64,000 nucleotides of DNA, from contig NZ_LMJJ01000043.1 in NCBI RefSeq assembly GCF_001429285.1, positions 439 to 64,438 of the forward strand, written 5' to 3'. The notes beneath the pieces were generated by a model, which made no database searches, had not been told where the DNA came from, and saw only the letters and a list, made by a program, of their open reading frames with translations. The DNA is from Ensifer sp. Root278 (GTDB lineage: Bacteria > Pseudomonadota > Alphaproteobacteria > Rhizobiales > Rhizobiaceae). Position 1 is the stretch's first letter. Every line of letters begins with the position of its first letter. Position numbers and translations under genes: made by a program. Positions 61,376 through 64,000 of the stretch are shown here, piece by piece.

Positions 61376-61446
61376 CGCACATTGGATGACTCGCGTTTTC
61401 CTCGCCTTGAGCGTTAACTGTGTTGTTCTGGCGGAGGAGACAAATC

Positions 61447-61773
61447 ATGGCCATTTATCTCACGCGCTTCAGCTACACGCCCGAAACGTGGGCGCGAATG
61501 ATCGAAAACCCCGAGGATCGCCGAGAGGCGGCGCGCACTTACATTGAATCCGTTGGCGGAAAGCTCCATGGGTTCTGGTACGCCTTTGGCGAGCATGATG
61601 GTTGGAATCTGTGGGAGGCGCCTGATAATATATCGATGGCGGCAGTCGCCCTTTCTATTGGCGCAGGAGGCGCGCTCAGTTCTATTGAGACCACTGTTCT
61701 GCTCAGCGTCGACGATACGATCGAAGCCTTGGAAAAGGCAAAGTCAATTCGGTATCGTCCACCGGCAGCGTAG
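61447..61773 (+). CDS. GYD domain protein
   Basis: 108 residues, GGAGGAGAC before ATG. TRFSYTPETWARMIENPEDR and GKLHGFWYAFGEHDGWNLWE are typical of GYD-domain proteins (small ferredoxin-like fold, ABM-like dimers). Members are widespread in rhizobia; function unknown, perhaps stress or small-molecule binding. Single gene. Confidence 0.88.
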   Translation: MAIYLTRFSYTPETWARMIENPEDRREAARTYIESVGGKLHGFWYAFGEHDGWNLWEAPDNISMAAVALSIGAGGALSSIETTVLLSVDDTIEALEKAKSIRYRPPAA

Positions 61774-62466
61774 GCGGCGACCCACTGCTTGCCATCATGT
61801 TGAGATGCGTGCTTCGTGCGTATCTCCGTCGCCGGCGCAAGCTGTCTTTGAATAACGCTGGAGGCAAGAAGAGTCGAGAATGGGTCGACAGTGGCCGCTG
61901 ATCGCAAATTATCCGATGTTCATGCACGAAGTTGACTCGTAGACGAGCGATGACCCCGTTATGTGCTTCTAGCATCGCATAATGTATCGACCGGAACTGG
62001 TCACCAATTGCCTGTCTGCGCCGGTCAGCCGATCGGGCGATAAAACCAAGCCAACAACAGGCTATAGCGGCCGGTAGATTTACTCGGCCCGTGGCTCGCG
62101 TTGGCAGAGATAATTTGCAGGGTTACCAGCCACTTGCCTTGCCAATCACGATGACCGCCCGGTGGCGAGGAAAGTAGTTGCAAGCGGGGTCGCCTCAGAT
62201 GCATCCGCGGGAGCGACGTCCAGGCCATGCGCCGCTCGGTTCATGGCGGTGGCGTCACTAAATGGGGTTGGATCATTCGGAACACCGAACGCGCAAGCTA
62301 TTCTCCATTCGGAAATCCGAACATTGCCCAACGGCTCGGCAAACCGCAACGTTTGACTTCAATGACTTAGCGGCACGGCTCGGGCCCGCTCGAATTGGCA
62401 CGCCTGTTGCTCTCTTCAGGTGACACTCGCTCGGCAGCGGGTGGATGGAGAGGAGTAAAACGCCCG
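61774..62466. other. Intergenic region
   Basis: About 690 bases. Holds a TCGCATAA motif (61973-61997). A minus frame at 62146-62349 (NVRISEWRIACAFGVPNDPT) looks partly protein-like but is unassigned. The Shine-Dalgarno of the aspartase is near 62450-62455. Confidence 0.35.
61973..61997. repeat. TCGCATAA motif, copy 4
   Basis: CATCGCATAATGTATCGACC followed by GGAAC; preceded by TTCTAG as in copy 1. Confidence 0.5.
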
Positions 62467-63885
62467 ATGACTGTTGCCTTGAGCCGTACAGAGCATGATC
62501 TGCTCGGGGACCGTGAGGTCCCCACGGACGCCTATTACGGCGTTCACACGCTGCGCGCCGTCGAAAACTTTGCGGTGACCGGCATCCCGATTTCACACTA
62601 TCCGGATCTGATCCGCGCGCTCGCGCAGATCAAGATGGCGGCGGCGCGGGCGAACATGGAGCTGGGACAGCTCGATGCCGAGAGGGCCGAGGCGATTGTT
62701 GCCGCCTGCCACGAAATCGAGGCCGGCGCGCTCAACGAACAGTTCGTGGTGGACGTGATCCAGGGAGGAGCCGGTACGTCCACCAACATGAATGCCAACG
62801 AGGTCATCGCCAATCGGGCGCTTGAGCTCCTGGGCCACGCCCGCGGCGACTACCGGCGCCTGCACCCGAACGAACATGTCAACCTCGGCCAGTCAACCAA
62901 TGACGTCTATCCGACGGCGCTGAAGCTTGCGACCTACAGCGGGATCTTCCGCCTGATCGATGCAATGGCCTATCTCCGCGCAGCCTTCGAACGCAAGGCA
63001 GACGAATTCCACGACATCCTCAAGATGGGGCGGACCCAACTGCAGGATGCAGTGCCGATGACGTTGGGGCAGGAGTTCTCCACCTACGCGGTGATGCTTG
63101 GCGAGGACGAGCAGCGGCTGCGCGAAGCCGCACTACTGATCCGCGAGATCAATCTCGGCGCGACTGCCATCGGCACGGGCATCACCGCCCATCCCGATTA
63201 TGCGGCTCTGGTTTGCCAGTTGCTCGCGGAGGATAGCGGCGTGCCCGTGATCACTGCGCCCAATCTCATCGAAGCCACACAGGATTGCGGTAGCTTCGTC
63301 CAGCTGTCGGGCGTCTTGAAGCGCGTGGCGGTCAAGCTTTCCAAAGTCTGCAACGATCTTCGCCTGCTTTCCAGCGGACCGCGGGCGGGCTTCGGGGAGA
63401 TCAACCTGCCGCCGCGCCAGGCTGGCTCCTCAATCATGCCCGGCAAGGTCAATCCGGTGATCCCTGAACTCGTCAACCAGATCGCCTACGAGGTGATCGG
63501 CAACGACCTGACGGTGACCTTTGCGGCCGAGGCGGGCCAATTGCAGCTCAACGCCTTCGAGCCGATCATCGCCCACAGCCTGTTCAAGAGCATCGGCCAC
63601 CTCAGCCGGGGATGCCTGATCCTCGCCGACAAGTGCGTCGACGGCATCACCGCGAACCGCGAGCGCCTGGAGGCGAGCGTGCTGGGTTCGATCGGCATCG
63701 TCACCGCGCTCAACCCCATCATCGGCTACGCCAATGCGACCGAAGTCGCGGCGGAGGCGCACCGAACCGGAAAGGGTGTCGCCGAACTCGTGGAGGCGCG
63801 CGGGCTGATGACCGCCGAAGCGCTCGCCGAAGTCCTGCGCCCCGAGGCGCTGACCCAGCCGCGCCCGATCACGGCGCGCAGCTGA
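62467..63885 (+). CDS. aspA: Aspartate ammonia-lyase
   Basis: 472 residues from ATG 62467 (GAGGAG upstream). The fumarase/aspartase superfamily is unmistakable: GAGTSTNMNANEVIANRALE, HVNLGQSTNDVYPTALKLAT and the signature loop GSSIMPGKVNP (about 320-330) with catalytic Ser. The N-terminus EHDLLGDREVPTDAYYGVHT is that of aspartases rather than fumarase C. It converts L-aspartate to fumarate and ammonia. The following gene starts a symporter, so the pair may take up and use aspartate. Confidence 0.93.
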   Translation: MTVALSRTEHDLLGDREVPTDAYYGVHTLRAVENFAVTGIPISHYPDLIRALAQIKMAAARANMELGQLDAERAEAIVAACHEIEAGALNEQFVVDVIQGGAGTSTNMNANEVIANRALELLGHARGDYRRLHPNEHVNLGQSTNDVYPTALKLATYSGIFRLIDAMAYLRAAFERKADEFHDILKMGRTQLQDAVPMTLGQEFSTYAVMLGEDEQRLREAALLIREINLGATAIGTGITAHPDYAALVCQLLAEDSGVPVITAPNLIEATQDCGSFVQLSGVLKRVAVKLSKVCNDLRLLSSGPRAGFGEINLPPRQAGSSIMPGKVNPVIPELVNQIAYEVIGNDLTVTFAAEAGQLQLNAFEPIIAHSLFKSIGHLSRGCLILADKCVDGITANRERLEASVLGSIGIVTALNPIIGYANATEVAAEAHRTGKGVAELVEARGLMTAEALAEVLRPEALTQPRPITARS

Positions 63886-63909
63886 ACCACCCATCTGTTG
63901 ACTGAAAAA

Positions 63910-63930
63910 CCGCCCGGATGGACCGGGCGG
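63910..63930 (+). terminator. Intercistronic hairpin
   Basis: CCGCCCGG-ATGGA-CCGGGCGG, a perfect 8-bp GC stem between aspA and the symporter gene, without a T-run; it may set the ratio of the two gene products. Confidence 0.55.
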
Positions 63931-63948
63931 GGGAGGAAGGAGATTATC

Positions 63949-64000
63949 ATGAAGATAAACAAGCAGACGACCTGGATCGTCATCGCAATGATCCTGGGGG
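63949..64000 (+). CDS. Start of a dicarboxylate/amino-acid:cation symporter (partial)
   Basis: Seventeen codons are visible (MKINKQTTWIVIAMILG) after a strong Shine-Dalgarno (GGAGGAAGGAG). The first membrane helix resembles GltP/DctA-type symporters, and such a gene after aspA is common. The rest lies outside the window. Confidence 0.5.
   Translation, partial: MKINKQTTWIVIAMILG

Overview
The window reads as an accessory replicon (megaplasmid or chromid) of a Rhizobiaceae-type alphaproteobacterium, most like Ensifer/Sinorhizobium. This is inferred from the high GC, the DUF982, DUF6494 and DUF3618 small proteins, the class III cyclases with TolB-like and TPR tails, a nutrient-deprivation-induced protein operon, and promoter matches to the alphaproteobacterial general-stress sigma factor EcfG/RpoE2. 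No rRNA, complete tRNA, CRISPR array or replication origin was seen.

Layout. 0-11 kb: a sorbosone-dehydrogenase-like lipoprotein, a membrane class III cyclase with a TPR tail, a YHS/ankyrin pair, an FMN azoreductase, three TetR regulators and a small membrane operon whose second protein looks like an orphan Pycsar TM effector (PycTM/DUF5706). 11-18 kb: a TetR-controlled RND efflux operon (two lipoprotein adaptors, one pump, one alpha/beta-hydrolase lipoprotein). 18-28.4 kb: a long minus-strand catabolic operon. It has a pyrogallol-transhydroxylase-like molybdenum enzyme (large subunit with an SCP2-like N-terminal fusion, plus Fe-S small subunit), a TetR, an acyl-CoA synthetase, two VOC proteins keeping extradiol-type metal triads, an FAH-family hydrolase and a FadL-type outer-membrane channel. 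It is driven from a promoter overlapped by a perfect palindrome. I infer a pathway for a polyhydroxylated aromatic.

28.4-46 kb is gene-poor and looks stress-related and partly decayed. It holds two paralogous about 165-nt sRNA candidates with EcfG-like promoters and terminators, the ndi/holin/DUF3618 operon, many small proteins (four further EcfG-like promoters), an adenosine-specific kinase, a group of membrane proteins, a redox-type cyclase (ferredoxin + cyclase + Rieske) and a frameshifted IS110-family element. Remnants of flagellin, copper-storage protein, ABM monooxygenase and others lie between them.

46-64 kb: a SHOCT protein pair, a Rieske-FAD reductase, a polar amino-acid ABC transporter with an M20 peptidase and divergent LysR, an L,D-transpeptidase, alkaline phosphatase followed by a DUF3299-like protein and a LolD/FtsX-type ABC exporter or importer with a His-rich loop (Zrg-like, possibly zinc), a GYD protein, aspartate ammonia-lyase and the start of a symporter. 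Four copies of a 25-bp motif with core TCGCATAA are scattered at segment boundaries. All assignments come from reading the sequence; no database search was run.
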